Positions 11,820-21,599 of a stretch of DNA of 64,000 nucleotides are shown here, piece by piece. A program made the translations under genes and the position numbers. The notes beneath the pieces were generated by a model that saw only the letters and a program-made list of their open reading frames with translations, was not told the DNA's origin and ran no database searches. Position 1 is the first letter of the stretch. The number at the start of each line of letters is the position of its first letter. This DNA comes from Rhipicephalus microplus (taxonomy: Eukaryota; Arthropoda; Arachnida; Ixodida; Ixodidae), in contig NC_134705.1 in the NCBI RefSeq assembly GCF_043290135.1, positions 38,466,271 to 38,530,270 on the forward strand, written 5' to 3'.

Positions 11820-12185
11820 AGGCAAAGAGGGACAACACGAGCGCTGACTACCTACTGACTCTATTTTTCGCAGCGCACATGTTAATATATACAAACAGGC
11901 AAAATCCTTCAACAAGCAAACTTGAGCAACGTGACATAGTTCTGGGAGAGTTCCCGATAAAAACGAAGGCACAATGATAAAACGGTCAACCCCTATATCT
12001 AAAAGTGCAATCTCTTTTTCATGCAAAGCCACCGAAGGCTGGCTCACGCGTTTCTCACCAAATTTCCTAATATGATACGCCTCGGTAATTTCACATGTTC
12101 ATTTGTCCATATGGCGTTCCAGCTCACGCACAGCTTGAAATCGAGGCTGGTACCCGTAACTTTTACAGCTGCATTACAAGGTTGG

Positions 12186-12440
12186 AGCTTATTTTTATTT
12201 ATTTTTATTTAGCAATACTGCTAGCCCCAACTTGGGGCCATAGCAGAGTGGGTGTACATAGTACAACAAAATCAACAGTACAATACTACAGTCAACACAG
12301 AACAAAGCACTTCAAACAACATAAAAAATGTTTCACGAAGAAAAAAAAACACTAGTCAGATATAAATTTTTCAAATGCCTCGATACTGTCTGTTTCAATA
12401 ATTTTGCTGTCAAGCTCATTCCATACACAGACACTGCATA
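12186..12440 (-). mobile_element. LINE 3'-end fragment inserted in the PLE GIY-YIG domain
   Basis: On the minus strand the frame changes from GIY-YIG sequence (CRNKRLEEL) to a LINE C-terminal ending (VWNELDSKIIETDSIEAFEKFISD style: W-N-L-P...S...F). It is followed by a tail ending in TTATTTATTTTTATTT on the plus strand (about 12186-12211). The text TGCTAGCCCCAACTTGGGGCCATAGCA next to the tail is a short inverted-repeat motif often near such 3' ends. PLE sequence resumes below 12186. The right boundary is approximate (12420-12450). Confidence 0.65.
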
Positions 12441-13830
12441 AATCGTTCATTAACTCTTCCAACCTTTTATTTCTGCAACATCCAGTTTGACCAGTGTGGC
12501 AACAGCCGCACGCTGAAGGAAGCATGTAAACTGCACCCACTGCGCATTATGTACTTATATTTACGTGTGTTACGGTGCATGTACAACTCTTCATGGTAAT
12601 TTCACCAAGGCGTTCTTCTAAAAACCTGCAAACTAGCCTAATTTGCACCGGGCTAATAATGCCACATTCACACCATATCTCAACCCATTTTCTTTTTCAT
12701 ATCATGAGATATATTGTGGAAGTAGAGAATGACAGCCACTCTTTCTTGCTTTTTCGTTCTTCCTAACTTCTCTTGCATTTGTTTGGTTTTCTGAAGCAAT
12801 GTTTCGCACACTGAAGAAATGACAGTTTTCGGAAATCTCGCTGAACTGAGTCTGCTTATCTGCGTTTTTACAATGTCAGTCATCTTATGTAGGCATGACA
12901 TAGATAAGCTAGCACTTATAGCTGGCGAAGGTATCACTCACTTTACCAGTTTTTTTGTCGCAGGAGGCATAGTTTAACAAGGCCTTAACACTTTGTGGTT
13001 GGTATTATCAGCAAACGTGTCTGAAAATATTGTGATAATAATATCAAATAACCTCAATGATCCCTGTAAGGGAACTTTGCAGGTGAAGTCTAGCCCGCAC
13101 CCGTGTATTTTGAAAGCACTGAAAGCTGCAGAAAAAATTAAATAGTCGTTCACATATCTGAAGGCAGTTTGTACCAAATCTACGAGTTTATTTAGGTATT
13201 GTGTCAATCTTAGAAAGAGAAATTTCACTTGACAAACGTTGAACCTAAGCAGACTCCCTTGCGCTGTCTGTAAGGAGACCCACCCCACAATACAAAAGTG
13301 GAATTCGAGTAGAAAAGCAAAATTTCATGAAACAACCTACACTGATGCCATTTCCATTGATGAAAATTTGTTTGCGGTTATTCTTGATTTTACATTCTCT
13401 AACATACGATAATAAGGCGCTCTGAAATATAAGGGTATTACAAATTAACAACCCCAATACTCAAATCAGCGCACTCAATATGGTTTTGATCCTTGAGGTA
13501 TCTGACGACCCATTGTGAATTGTGCGTGTGGTAGGGATCTTTGATTACTAGACTTGATAGATGTTTCTGCAGGTAACCTCCCAGAAGCCTCTGCCAGGTT
13601 TTTCTTTCCGAAAAATTGCACGGAGTGGTTGTTCCAGCTTATGGCTCTCTGTAGTGATAAAAATTGACAATTACTGTGAAGTTTCTTTCTGTACGCTACA
13701 TGCTAAACCTAGCGAATTCCTAGCCTGAAGACTAGCTATGCCATCTTTCTTAATTTCTGAACTTTTTGCTCAAATTTGTGCAAAGTGTTCTTCTACAGCC
13801 TGTGACAATTTCTGTAGAAAGACATCGTTG

Positions 13831-14086
13831 ATTGATTGATTGATTGATTGATATGTGGGGTTTAACGTTCCGAAACCACCATATGATTATGAGAAACACC
13901 GTAGTGGAGAGCTCCGGTAATTTTGACCACCTGGGGTTCTGTAACGTGCACCCAAATCTGAGCACGCGGGCCTACAACATTTCCGCCTCCATCGCAAAGG
14001 CAGCCACCGCAGCCGGGATTCGATTCCGCGACCTGCAGGTCATCAGCCGAGTACCTTAGCCACTAGACCACCGCGGCGGGGCCAAA
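13831..14086 (-). mobile_element. tRNA-derived SINE (tick Ruka-like), full length, in the PLE
   Basis: The tRNA-like head lies at the right: minus strand from about 14083 has TGGTCTAGTGGCTAAGGTAC (box A) and a box-B-like CGGAATCGAATCCC. The body follows, and the (GATT)n tail is at 13831-13850. A 9 bp target duplication, ACATCGTTG, flanks it (13822-13830 and 14087-14095). Related copies lie at 14679, 17249, 33292 and 58831. SINEs are transcribed by RNA polymerase III and mobilised by LINE proteins. Confidence 0.9.
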
Positions 14087-14212
14087 ACATCGTTGGGTAA
14101 GACTACAAAAACACCTTTCTAATCAGCTTTTTTCAGGTTCTCATCATCATGAGTGGTCGTCATCTTTATCTGCTGTGGGCACTTGGCTTGCCTAAGTTCT
14201 GTGCATATAAAT

Positions 14213-14220
<8 letters not shown>

Positions 14221-14285
<65 letters not shown>
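14221..14285. repeat. (AT)n microsatellite
   Basis: About 32 uninterrupted AT units. YIYIYI reading frames here are artefacts of the repeat. Confidence 0.98.
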
Positions 14286-14288
<3 letters not shown>

Positions 14289-14678
14289 AGTGTACAAAAA
14301 ATCACGACATGCGCAAACACAGAAAACATTCCGACAGCGTCATACATGCAGACAACAAAGATGGACCACAAATAATCAGATTTCTTCTCATGCAGAAAAC
14401 GGATGCTCCACTGATACAGCTCTTGCTTCTTACCAATATATTAGAAGCCTCAGAAATTTCACTAGTATATTGATATCGCGTGTTTAAAAATGACAACGGT
14501 TTTGTTAAAGATAACAGCCACACCCATATCACCTTCAACGAACAGGCAAATGAAGTTGCACAACCCCTTGGAGTGATAGCTCATGCTCTCAGCCGAAAAT
14601 TGACACATCGCTTCGTTTGCCCCACGCACCCCCCACCGATTGATAATGCCATGGCATACAGAACTCTCTTAACACACG
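14286..14678. other. Intergenic, nothing recognised
   Basis: Short overlapping open frames without recognisable domains; no repeat structure seen. Confidence 0.4.
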
Positions 14679-14812
14679 ATTGATTGATATGTGGTGTTTA
14701 ACATCCCCAAACCACCATGTGATTATGAGAGGTGCCGTAGTGTAGGGCTACAGAAATTTCGACCGCTTGGGGTTCATTATCGTGAACACAAATCTGAGCA
14801 CATGGGCCTACA
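14679..14812 (-). mobile_element. Truncated copy of the tick SINE (tail and body only)
   Basis: It starts with GATTGATTGATATGTGGTG and follows the SINE body (AACCACCATGTGATTATGAGAGG, TTTCGACCGCTTGGGGTTC, ATCTGAGCACATGGGCCTACA), then stops. The tRNA-like head is missing, as in a 5'-truncated SINE insertion. Confidence 0.85.
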
Positions 14813-14895
14813 CACCAAGGCAAAAGTTTGTTGAAAGGGTGTGTGGATCGTCCTTTTTGGAAATAATGGGGCTGACACAACCATTGATCCCTTTT

Positions 14896-15112
14896 AGGAC
14901 TAACGGCACTGGGTCTAACAGTTAGTCCGCACAGACGAGCTCAAGAAACTAACATTTATTCCTCACATTTACAAATTAGTGAGTAACCATTCGTCCCACA
15001 ATTCACCTCAAAGGACTAACATTTAGTCCACAGATTTGCACCTTTAGAGCAACTGTTAATCCTCACATTTACACCTTAACAAACAACAGTTAGTCCTCAC
15101 AGTTGCACCTTG
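14896..15112. repeat. Degenerate ~35 bp tandem repeat, about six units
   Basis: Units follow a consensus like GGACTAACATTTAGTCCTCACATTTGCACCTTA. Each has a small inverted repeat (GGACTAAC/GTTAGTCC). Units start near 14896, 14942, 14978, 15012, 15046 and 15079, with 33-46 bp spacing and many substitutions. No coding potential is seen. Confidence 0.7.
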
Positions 15113-15207
15113 CCAGACGAACAGGTGATCCACTCAAATACTCCAATCGGATGAACTATATGTCCCCAGTTCAAACATTGTTTTTTTATATTTTCCGCCA
15201 GGCCCAA

Positions 15208-15275
15208 TACTTTTTTCGCCTGTTTTTCTGCGCAGTGAGCAACAAATTGCGCAGAAAAGAACACGCGAAAAAGTA
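15208..15275. repeat. Hairpin-forming inverted repeat
   Basis: The arms ACTTTTTTCGCCTGTTTTTCTG and its near-complement CAGAAAAGAACACGCGAAAAAGT continue inward (TGCGCA on both sides) around a roughly 13 bp loop. It lies just downstream, in the minus sense, of the candidate polyadenylation signal near 15348. Confidence 0.65.
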
Positions 15276-15338
15276 GTTAGCCACCTATGTGTAACTGCTT
15301 TCGCAGTCATGCCAGAAACGAAAAACAAAAGTGAGACA

Positions 15339-15840
15339 TCGAAATCTTTTATTTTTCTACATACACATGAAGTTTCTCCGTTCTGCTAAGTGAATTCATG
15401 GTGAAGTGTACAAGTCCAGTCTCGTTGTCACATCTTGTTCAATCCTTGGGGAGCTCCTCCGACAGAAGCGATAGATGACAGGCATTGCAGACGCCAGCGC
15501 ACGCAGCCGTCTGCCTGTTGTGTTCCCACGGCTGCACGTACAATTATATAGTAAAAATGGCTAGGCACACGTCACAGAAGATGAAGATGCACGCATATTA
15601 CAAGTACGTGCACGTTCATATATAAACAAGCGTTAAAAGATGACACAGAAATAACTTTACCTTCACATCTCGCACACTCCTTCTGAAGCTTCTCTGACGA
15701 AAGAGATGGATGACGGGCATCGCAGACGTCAGTGCACACAGTCTTCAGCACGGTGTGTGCCCACGGCTGCACAATAAGTATTTAAAATAGTGAGTCACAC
15801 GTGACAAAGGATGAATACAAATGCATATGAAAACTACGTG
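15339..15840 (-). other. Duplicated exon-like segments of a possible Cys-rich host gene (3' end)
   Basis: Two copies of a ~100 bp open segment lie about 235 bp apart on the minus strand. The upper copy (15661-15766) is preceded by a TGCAG acceptor-like site, reads PWAHTVLKTVCTDVCDARH and ends at a GAAG|GTAAAG donor-like site. The lower copy (15439-15531) has the same acceptor (TGCAG|CCGTGG), reads PWEHNRQTAACAGVCNACH, lacks the donor and runs to a TGA at 15439. An AATAAA (minus strand, about 15348) follows. Against this: splicing the upper copy's donor to the lower copy's acceptor would shift frame, so they may be alternative exons, or one may be dead. I do not recognise the protein. Confidence 0.3.
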
Positions 15841-15899
15841 CAAGGTGAAATGAAAACATATGTGAGATATGACATGTTAATAAATTCACAGTGATGTTA

Positions 15900-17110
15900 C
15901 ACATCGTCAAAGTCTCCTTTCGACCCCGTAGCGCCACAGCTTAGGAGCGGCGGCCGCAGTCACGACTCCGCGAACCACCGTTCCGCTAACAAGTCGGCGA
16001 GTCCTAAGCGAGTGACGTCGTTCAGCTCGAGCAAGCGAACGCAAGACCAAACACGGCACTGCACACGGAGTATCTGCTACCAGCGAATTTCGAACAGGAG
16101 AGCGAGCGTATGCTTGGCCGCCGCCACGAACAGCACCGAGCTGGTTTGGAGCTAGCGCCAAAGAAATCGACGGTAATGCGGCCCTTTTCCACCAATTCGA
16201 GCAAGTGCAGCGCGCACACGCGCGTCCGCCGCCAACGGACTGCGCCGAGCTGCTTGCGACCGACTGACGGGGAAGCCAACTGTGGTGGCGGCCAATTTTC
16301 AGTGAGTTCCGACGCTAACGAAGGCCCCGCCAGCCCGTACTGGTGCACTTACAGCGTGCCACATACACAATCAAGCTCTTTACGAGAACCAGTAACGTGT
16401 TTTTGATGACTCCCAACACAGCGACGAGGACTCAGCCCAATATCGTCAACCCGGAGCTCATCGCGGCGGCAAAGACAGGCGAACAATCGATGAGTGAGGG
16501 TACGAGCGGCCGACGGCAATGGCGGACAATTCCAGGCGGTCACAAAGCACAGGCGTACTGCAGACGCCGAAGCCGACCTTCGCGATGCATTTCGTGCGTG
16601 CGATATACAACACGACCAAGCCCGTTGCCGGCAAGCGCGATCCGTATCGCACACGCGATAGGTAGAGTAGAATAAAGACTGATAACCTACTTGCCTTAGA
16701 CTCCAGCGCTGTTTTCTGCCCTGAGTGCGACTGAAGTATATACCGATAGGCCTGTTGTCTTCTCGTCCGCCATGTTGGCCTTCCCAACTCTTGCTGTTGT
16801 GTGTTGGTCGTGACTATCTTGAAGCCAGAGATATACAGCGCGGCGAGGTGACGTGTCGAGACTTGCTCCAGACTTCATGGATGCAGCGAAACGCAAAAGC
16901 AGCAGCCCACACTCATCCAAACGTACACACAGCACCACGTCGTAGTTTTAGATCGTCGAATCCAGGCGGCCGTGGTCGAGCACTCCGAGTGCGGCGCAAC
17001 GCGAACCGTTGCCGGCAAAATACGGGGAAAGGCTGAGCCAGCAGAGGAGGAGAAAGAGGGCTGGTCACCTTGGCAACGTTTGTGGCGCTGCCTGCAATAC
17101 CCGGGTGGTT
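15900..17110 (-). promoter_or_regulatory. GC/CpG-rich region, possible 5' region of the candidate minus-strand gene
   Basis: Clearly richer in CG dinucleotides than neighbouring DNA. On the minus strand a short frame starts with AACATGGCGGACGAGAAG at 16773 and runs 25 codons (MADEKTTGLSVYTS...). A CACGTCACC motif and a CTGTATATCTC (TATA-like) motif lie 60-95 bp upstream. CTAAG|GCAAGT at its end could be a non-canonical donor. Together with the exon-like copies below it this would make one minus-strand gene, but every element is weak alone. Longer open frames on both strands here look like products of high GC. Confidence 0.2.
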
Positions 17111-17248
17111 TATCCATTTGGAGCGTGTTTGGATAGTAAGTGGTTTCGCGCGGCCCGCTTCCCTCTGTGGTTGCTCCTCAACGGTCTATTCGTTAATCGC
17201 ACGCGCCTATTGGGCTCCGTTACTCCTTTTCGGGTAATTTTGCCTTAG

Positions 17249-17310
17249 AGTGTACAACATTTCCGCCTTCATCAGAAATGCAGCTGCTGCCACCGGGATT
17301 CAATTATGTG
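17249..17310 (-). mobile_element. Short fragment of the tick SINE
   Basis: The segment TACAACATTTCCGCCTTCAT followed by AGAAATGCAGC and CCGGGATTCAATTATG matches the middle of the SINE (body/box-B junction), with no head or tail. Confidence 0.75.
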
Positions 17311-17668
17311 TGCTGGAAGTATGACCCCAGGTCTGTTAAACCCATCCTATATTTCAAATTTGGAAATCCTAAAGTTGTTTAAAGAGCCATTTCGAAGACC
17401 ATCCTTAATGCGTCTTTTAATAAATCGTGCGTACACGTGGCTTGATTCAATAGTCATCATCAGGTAAATCGTGGAATGGAAGCAGGTTGTCCTGACGCTG
17501 AAGTTTCCTCATTATGTGAGCGTATCATTCGTGACGTGAAATATATGAAAATTAAAGGTTATAATACTAACTTTGATGAAAAGAGAAAAAGGTGCAGTGT
17601 TTCCTTACATAGATAGACTAGCGCACGGGCTTAAGAAAGTAGGTTCTAGGTATGGCATCGCTTTTTTA

Positions 17669-18127
17669 GGGGCGAAGCTCCTTAGGGCGTGGGCTGTGCG
17701 TCCCCTGTAGCCTGTATGTAGCCACCTCTAGTTTAGTTCTTGCAGTGTTCACTAGATGGCGGTACCGTCCCCTGTATGTAGCCACCTCTAGTTTAGTTCT
17801 TGCAGTGTTCACTAGATGGCGGTACTGTCTCCTGTATGTAGCCACCTCTCGTTTAGTTCTTGTAGTGTTTACTAGATGGTGGTACTTGTAGCTGATGATG
17901 AAAAGATGCAAGATGTTATAAACTAGAAAGCGGTACTTGTAGTTGATGAAAGACGCGAGATCTTATAAAATAGGAATGATGTCACATATGGCGCGTGTCA
18001 TTGGTTGAAGGCAATCGTTCGATTTAGTGCGGCGACGTACGCTAGGGGGAGCGATGTAATAAAATCGAGTGGGCAAAATGTACCGAGGATTCATGGTTTA
18101 CCAGGTTTACCTCCGGAGCTTCGCCCA
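17669..18127. mobile_element. Non-autonomous TIR element (MITE-like) inserted in the PLE
   Basis: Terminal inverted repeats GGGCGAAGCTCC (17670-17681) and GGAGCTTCGCCC (18115-18126) bound a ~450 bp segment. Its flanks on both sides are PLE sequence, so the boundaries are supported by interruption of a known protein. The interior holds three 60 bp repeats (17711-17890) and no transposase. A target duplication is not obvious. Confidence 0.65.
17711..17890. repeat. 60 bp minisatellite, three units
   Basis: Three units with an exact 60 bp period start at 17711, 17771 and 17831, each containing CCTGTATGTAGCCACCTCT and ACTAGATGGYGGTAC. Units 1 and 2 are nearly identical; unit 3 has more changes. 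It lies inside the TIR element. Related text (CTAGTGAACACTCCAGGTAC on the opposite strand) occurs at about 10620. Confidence 0.9.
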
Positions 18128-18665
18128 CTCATCATCATTCACTTCGTGCATATGGCGGAATTTTTTTTCTCTGTGAAACAGAAGATACGTTGCATCTGCC
18201 CGATGATAGGCAATGCCTTGAAGGACAAGCAGGCTAAAGGATAGTGCACCGTTAATCATAGGAACAAGTAAAGCGGTTGGGTTAAGGGAGTTGTGTATGT
18301 CACTTCTTTATCATGTGGTGGGGAGTACGTGGGGGAAAACAAAGCGATGTGTCAATTTTTGGCTGAGATAATTTGAACTATCGCTTAAGGGGGTTGCGCA
18401 ACTTCATCTCTCGGTTTAGTGCAGGTTATGTGGGTGTCGTCCTATGTTGAACAAAACCGCTGCCATTTTTTAACACGCAGATCATTTGACAAGCGAAACT
18501 GCAGAGGCTTAAATCATATCAATTAAAGGCAAGAGCCCCAGCAGTGAAGCATCCGTTTTTCTGCATGAGAAGGAATTTGATTATGCTGTGTCGATCTCGC
18601 TGATCTGTATGTATGACGCTGCCAGAATTTTATCTATGTCTTGCGCATGTCACGTTTTTTGTACA

Positions 18666-18690
18666 CTATATATATATATATATATATATA
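18666..18690. repeat. (TA)n tract at the left border of the LTR element
   Basis: Thirteen or so TA units immediately before the 5' LTR. A much longer (TA)n lies immediately after the 3' LTR, suggesting that the element inserted inside one TA microsatellite. Confidence 0.9.
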
Positions 18691-18789
18691 TGACGTATGA
18701 AGCGATGGTTGGTAGAAGCAGGAAAGAAAGAAGTGCAGTATGAAATAAACATGGCGTATAAGCCAGGTCTCCCATTCATCATAGCGTCA
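18691..18789 (+). repeat. 5' LTR of the small LTR element
   Basis: Starts TGACGTATGAAGCGATGG and ends CATCATAGCGTCA. It lacks the CACG present in the 3' copy near its end (AGGTCTCCC versus AGGCCACGTCTCCC). Confidence 0.8.
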
Positions 18790-18878
18790 CACACGAGTCG
18801 GCAGGATGGAGACCTGCCTGCCCCTTCATCAGTCACTCATCATCGACGCAGTTCCCCAGAAGACACCCTGACCATACA

Positions 18879-19562
18879 ATGACTACCGAATCATCGCCTA
18901 GAAGGACAACGACCAGCCTCATGACAGAACCATCGGCTGACCTCGACATCCCCAAGTACACCGGATCAGCGGACGACGGACCCGTACAGGACTGGTTCAA
19001 CGTATTCGAGGTCCACGCCGCCGCTGCATCCTGGTCGGAACGGGAGATGGTTACGAACTTCAGCGACTACGTCACTGGTGAGGCATTTAAATTTTACCTC
19101 ACCCACATATTCGACAACGACGAGTCTTGGCAAAAGATAAAAGAAGAAATGATCGTCTGGTTTCTAGACAATAATGAAGATTCGATTAGAATACACACTC
19201 TCAGTGCATTCGAACTCAGTCATCGCAGTCATAAACCGCATTCACGCATTCGAGCACAGACCAGAAGTTTACAATTTTCGTCAGGCGAAGTCAGTCATCT
19301 GCTCATAGAAAGACATCCGAGCCGTTTTTCTGCAAGGCCCAACCGTCCACCTGGTTTCGCATCTGCACGAATATCGCCAACGCTAACCTCTTCCATGCAA
19401 TACACAAATCAAGACAATATTCAAGCACCCAATGTACTTTACTTGACTCTTCATCTTGCTTGCGTAAGCCATCATTTGGTTCTGTGCCAAGTAGCTCATC
19501 TTGTGCTCGTCACTGTCATCGCACCCCTCAAGATATCGCCACATACGCAACAGACCACCTGA
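18879..19562 (+). pseudogene. Gag-like protein of the small LTR element
   Basis: The first ~115 residues have the retrotransposon Gag signature: PKYTGSADDGPVQDWFNVFE, then WSEREMV, a GEAFKFYLTH segment and W.KIKEEM. In Gypsy-like Gag this region forms the capsid N-terminal part. After about residue 110 the frame loses similarity (SHRSHK...), so the C-terminal half is probably read out of frame. A basic frame at 19460-20074 may hold the remaining Gag C-terminus. No CCHC knuckle is visible. Confidence 0.6.
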
Positions 19563-20543
19563 AATATCGGCCAAATAACTTTTCAAGCCACTGCCATACC
19601 GAAAGCGGTTGTACTTCAAGAACGCTTGGCTCAATTTTCCCGCAAAGAGACAAACATACGGAATTGGAACCACGTCAAGCCATGTTTGCGGTGATGCCAT
19701 CCTCAGGAACCAGAACAACCGAAAGTCGAAGCAGTACGGAGTCACTATTGTATGCAAGTCTCGCCGATAAAAACGAAATTGTATCTACTGCTTTCCTTGA
19801 CACAAATCATGCTTGCATCCCACTCGTAAATAATGCTGGTACTATCGACAGCGTCTCCTTATTCAACGACGATGACCACACGCAATTTTCTCAACACCAT
19901 TACCAAATCAAGAAAAGACGACAACGAATGAAAACTTCAACGGAAACACGCTCCCAACTTGAACGACTTAAAAAATTAAGAACTTTGATCCAAGGGCCAT
20001 TTCAAGAAAAAAGACGTTTCCGGATGAAGGAACATCGCCACAGACGCTGTCTGCGCCAGCGGTTACCCAGGTGACAACACCACGGAAAACGCCCATTAAT
20101 ACGCGGAGCAACTTCTTGCACGCCGGCAGCACACATGCATTTAGTCATCACCACCTCTCAAAAAGCACGCATACTAGATACAATGCATCTGTCGCAGCCA
20201 CGACTCAGAATCCAACGCATTAGGCTTCCAACCTTCCAACGCTACAAGGACTCCCAACCTTGTTCGTTTTTCGCTACTATCCAGGCTGTGTCATCATCAT
20301 TTTCTAAGTCGAATGCATGGTCAAGTTCTCCAGAACGCAGCAGCCAACCTCGCCCATCTGAGGTCTCCTAGATGTCACTGGACTGCCTTTCCTGTGTCCT
20401 GTGAATGTGTTTGTGCAAGTGCATGGAACTTCCGTGTTACATGGAACTACTCTATTTTGTGATATTTTTTCCCATGATGAGACACCACTTGTTCATGCTT
20501 CATAGTTTGTAGCTCGCGCATTCTTTCGGGGGGAGGGGAGTCA

Positions 20544-20644
20544 TGTGACGTATGAAGCGATGGTTGGTAGAAGCAGGGAAGAAAGAAGTGCAGTATGAAA
20601 TGAACATGGCGTATGAGCCAGGCCACGTCTCCCATTCATCATAG

Positions 20645-20649
<5 letters not shown>
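20544..20649 (+). repeat. 3' LTR of the small LTR element
   Basis: Starts TGTGACGTATGAAGCG and ends CATCATAGCATCA, followed directly by (TA)n. It differs from the 5' LTR by a few substitutions and one short indel, so the copy is moderately old. Confidence 0.8.

Positions 20650-20738
<89 letters not shown>
20648..20738. repeat. (AT)n microsatellite
   Basis: About 45 uninterrupted units between the 3' LTR and the truncated Gypsy element. Confidence 0.98.
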
Positions 20739-20741
<3 letters not shown>

Positions 20742-20814
20742 AATTTAATTTTCAATCCAAGTCAGTTCTCTTTTGCTCTTTCCATGTGTGTGTTTCTGGT
20801 GTTGCGCTATAAAC

Positions 20815-21345
20815 AAGTTCATGATGAACCCGGGTACTGTCGCTCAGGTTATTGATCTATGCCAGACGTATGACGAATTTCGCCAGCAGCACCTTGTCAC
20901 TTGCAACCCTGTTTCTCACCGGCCGTCGTTGTCCGGCTATAGGCTACTATCGCAGGATCCTGCCCTTCTCTCGCAGAATAAAGCTTTTTGCGTGTAGAAG
21001 TTGCTCGTCAGCTCTTGCTCATCGCCAGCTTGCCGGGGTGCAGTACGCCACTCAGCCCCACAATTAAACGCATCATACAGGACAACGTGTCTCGGATTCA
21101 TCCACCAGAACTGGCGAAACCAGTAACCGCACCCCTGATGTATGTGGAGGCCCCAGCGTGCTCACGACTGAAGACGCTCCCAGCCCTATCTCCGCTGACT
21201 TCTCCTGCTTACACCATCGTGCCTCCACGCCTTCAGTCCATCGAGCTGTCAGTCTTTGGCGCACACCCAACCATCAGCCATTCTGAGTGTTGTGTGGTCT
21301 ACCTGGACATGTCGCACGCCTGTGCCACCGCCAGCCACTGCATTT
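20815..21345 (+). pseudogene. Gag remnant of Gypsy copy 2 (capsid end and zinc knuckle)
   Basis: It begins with PGTVAQVIDLCQTYDEFRQQ, matching the Gag segment [18 protein letters not shown] of the intact copy. A tyrosine/proline-rich linker follows, then a CCHC knuckle reading VLCGLPGHVARLCHR (about 21287-21330). Frame changes occur between these blocks. It lacks the N-terminal half. Confidence 0.65.
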
Positions 21346-21599
21346 TCGAGTCCCCCCCTGCATATCTGATTACGGCCACACGTTACCCTACAATTCAGAC
21401 CATGAGTCGCCACTTCCGCACCGAAGTCTTCGACGAGCTCGTCACAACCCTTCTTCTTCTGCTTGTCGTCAATCGCTGTCGCGGATGCGTCCACGTCCAC
21501 CTGCAAGTGAATCAGAAAACTATTTGGCGCAGTTCTCAATGCAAGAAGTGCGTGATCGTCACGAAGTGCAAGCCCTTTTCTTTCACCAACGATCGTTAT

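Larger units (their letters stand above)
11820..14160 (-). mobile_element. Penelope-like element with RT and GIY-YIG domains, degenerate, carrying two nested insertions
   Basis: On the minus strand, from about 13660 to 12974, an RT remnant includes FYLNSTFV...GVCLGS (near 13265-13330) and FRYVNDYLIF (YVDD-like with Asn for the first Asp). It is followed by a linker (SSVCETLLQKTK, VAVILYFHNISH) at 12680-12937. A GIY-YIG domain begins at about 12540 (VGAVYMLPSACGCCHTGQTGC) and its end lies at 12047-12100 (EAYHIRKFG.K.VSQPSVALHEKEIALLD). The domain is cut by a LINE tail (12186-12440), and the N-terminal part by a SINE (13831-14086). PLE proteins combine RT with this nuclease for target-primed integration. 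Confidence 0.75.
17340..18600 (+). mobile_element. Penelope-like element fragment (linker and GIY-YIG), split by a TIR element
   Basis: Plus-strand remnants of the PLE linker lie before the insertion: AGCPDAEVSSLCERIIRDVK (near 17490-17550) and FPYIDRLAHGLKKVGSRYG (near 17605-17660). After it come VKQKIRCICPMI (about 18175), the GIY-YIG start GVVYVTSLSCGGEYVGENK (about 18285-18340) and the domain end EAxIISIKGKSPSSEASVFLHEKEFDY (about 18505-18590). The order matches the PLE at 11.8-14.2 kb. Stops and frame changes show decay. RT is absent. Confidence 0.65.
18691..20649 (+). mobile_element. Small non-autonomous LTR retrotransposon (~1.96 kb) with gag remnant
   Basis: Direct repeats of about 100 bp (18691-18789 and 20544-20649) start TG and end CA. 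A purine-rich tract (GGGGGGAGGGGAG, about 20528-20540) lies just before the right copy, as a polypurine tract should. The interior encodes a gag-like domain, but no RT, RNase H or integrase. Length and content match a TRIM/LARD-type derivative that would need Pol from another element. No clear tRNA-complementary primer site is visible after the left LTR. Confidence 0.8.

Noticed and set aside
14896..15112. CRISPR-like array
   Set aside because: Units diverge throughout, with no constant repeat separated by unique spacers, and the genome is a eukaryote's.
16022..16675. Long Arg/Ser/Cys-rich frames in the GC-rich region
   Set aside because: Several overlapping frames are open on both strands, as expected from high GC; none shows a domain.
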